Assembly: GCA_945860545.1 (NCBI GenBank)
Contig: CAMAQM010000010.1
Span: 1 to 58,116 of the forward strand
Direction: 5' to 3'
Length of the DNA stretch: 58,116 nucleotides
From: Bifidobacterium breve
GTDB lineage: Bacteria > Actinomycetota > Acidimicrobiia > Acidimicrobiales > Acidimicrobilacustridaceae
In this document: one piece after another, positions 57,461 to 58,116 of the stretch
Position numbering within the stretch: the first letter of the stretch is position 1
How the letters are laid out: each line of letters opens with the position of its first letter
Notes under the pieces: model-generated
What the model was told of the DNA's origin: nothing
What the model saw: only the letters and a program-made list of their open reading frames with translations
The model's database searches: none
Position numbers and translations under genes: made by a program

Positions 57461-58116
57461 ATGATCGAACATGTGTTCGATAGCGGGAACAGTGGAGCAT
57501 CTGCGGTCTCATCCTTGCCGGCGGACGTTCGCCGGCACCTCGTCGCCCCGGACGTGCTGGCCCGCCAGATCCTTCCGGTCGCTGACCCGTTGGCCCGGCT
57601 CTTTCCCAACGGAGGCCTTCAACGGGGGAGCGCAATCAGTTTCACCGGGGACGCCGCCACCTCGCTGATGCTGGCGGTGATCGCCGAAGCGTCGAGCGCA
57701 GGGTCGTGGACAGCGGTGATGGGGTTGCCGACGTTGGGTCTGGCGGCGCTGGCCCCGATGGGGGTGGACCCAGCCAGGGTGCTGTTGGTGGATCACGTCC
57801 CACCGGCGCAGTGGGCCAAGGTGGTGGCGGTGCTGGTGGCCGCTGTCGACATCGTCGTGACCGGCCCGGCCAACCCGGCAGCGTTGGCTCCCCGTGTGGG
57901 CAGACGTCTCGGCACGGCACTGCGGGAACGTTCCGCGGTGCTGCTCAGTGTCCACACCCACGTTCCCGGCCTGGACCCGGCGTTGCGTCTCGAGGTCACG
58001 AGTGGCGAGTGGGAAGGTCTCGGTGTGGGGCATGGCCACCTGCGTGCCCGACGGGTGGAGGTGGCCCGCACCGGCCGTGGATCGGCTCGTCCGCTCACCG
58101 AGTGGTTCTGGCTCCC
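57461..58116 (+). CDS. ImuA'-like RecA-fold protein (3' end outside window)
   Basis: The frame runs from ATG 57461 off the end of the window (218 codons visible). 'LPADVRRHLVAPDVLARQILPVADPLARLFPNGGLQRGSAISFTGDAATSLMLAVIAEASSAGSWTAVMGLPTLGLAALAPMGV' resembles actinobacterial ImuA' (RecA-like, lacking an intact Walker A) that works with ImuB and DnaE2 in SOS mutagenesis. ImuB and DnaE2 genes would be expected just beyond the window; they cannot be seen. ATG 57461 follows TAAACC (57449-57454) by 6 nt; GTG 57473 is the only other plausible start. A perfect LexA box overlies both. Confidence 0.78.
   Translation, partial: MIEHVFDSGNSGASAVSSLPADVRRHLVAPDVLARQILPVADPLARLFPNGGLQRGSAISFTGDAATSLMLAVIAEASSAGSWTAVMGLPTLGLAALAPMGVDPARVLLVDHVPPAQWAKVVAVLVAAVDIVVTGPANPAALAPRVGRRLGTALRERSAVLLSVHTHVPGLDPALRLEVTSGEWEGLGVGHGHLRARRVEVARTGRGSARPLTEWFWL
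57465..57480 (+). promoter_or_regulatory. LexA (SOS) box
   Basis: TCGAACATGTGTTCGA is a perfect match to the actinobacterial SOS box TCGAAC-N4-GTTCGA. It lies at +5 to +20 relative to ATG 57461, so bound LexA would block initiation or early elongation of the imuA'-like gene. Confidence 0.85.

Overview
The window is a dense (about 95 % coding), high-GC segment of a chromosome. It reads as an actinobacterium, most probably class Acidimicrobiia. The reasons are GC-rich codon use, GTG starts, F420 genes (a PPOX-type F420 oxidoreductase fragment and a cofC-like gene), a WS/DGAT acyltransferase, an ImuA'-like gene with an actinobacterial LexA box, a heliorhodopsin, and S-layer-homology (SLH) repeats of the 'VTRGQMA' type. 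The class is an inference from gene content; no rRNA or tRNA gene was seen. I saw no CRISPR array, IS element or prophage.

Layout. 1-7 kb: end of an F420/PPOX protein, a membrane-anchored collagen-like protein, a flavin oxidoreductase divergent from a complete heliorhodopsin, an SLH protein with an inhibitor-like tail, and a pirin. 7-12 kb: a flippase-like protein, a GT-C-type membrane protein and a GT2 glycosyltransferase in one overlapping operon, facing a CsaB-like polysaccharide pyruvyl transferase. 12-20 kb: three consecutive exported enzymes (ceramidase-like, alpha/beta hydrolase, CocE/X-Pro hydrolase), each with three SLH repeats. Pyruvylated wall polymer is the known ligand of SLH domains, so 4-20 kb is a plausible cell-surface island. 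20-32 kb: DUF2252, a LuxR regulator, a carotenoid oxygenase/thiolase pair, formylglycine-generating enzyme facing its sulfatase, a metallo-hydrolase, a saccharopine-dehydrogenase-like protein and an FGGY kinase.

32-37.6 kb holds the least explained cluster. A ParA/MinD-like ATPase with two orphan proteins is divergent from an operon encoding an acetolactate decarboxylase fused to a winged-helix-like tail, a two-TM Cache/HAMP receptor with no output domain, and a LivK-type lipoprotein. 37.6-42 kb: a complete carbohydrate ABC importer. 42-46 kb: WS/DGAT, and a CofC / PIG-L deacetylase / small-protein operon. 46-54 kb: gpsA, a six-hairpin-type protein coupled to a class III adenylate cyclase, a GH38 alpha-mannosidase and an RpiB-like protein. 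54-58 kb: a Gly-Ser-Ile repeat membrane protein divergent from rnhB, an acyl-CoA dehydrogenase, a small membrane protein, an Nfu-N-domain protein, and the start of an imuA'-like gene with a perfect LexA box over its start codon.

Two organisational traits recur. About twenty genes have a TANNNT-like -10 box ending 6-7 nt before the start codon, so leaderless transcription looks like the default. Within operons, neighbours commonly overlap by GTGA or ATGA.
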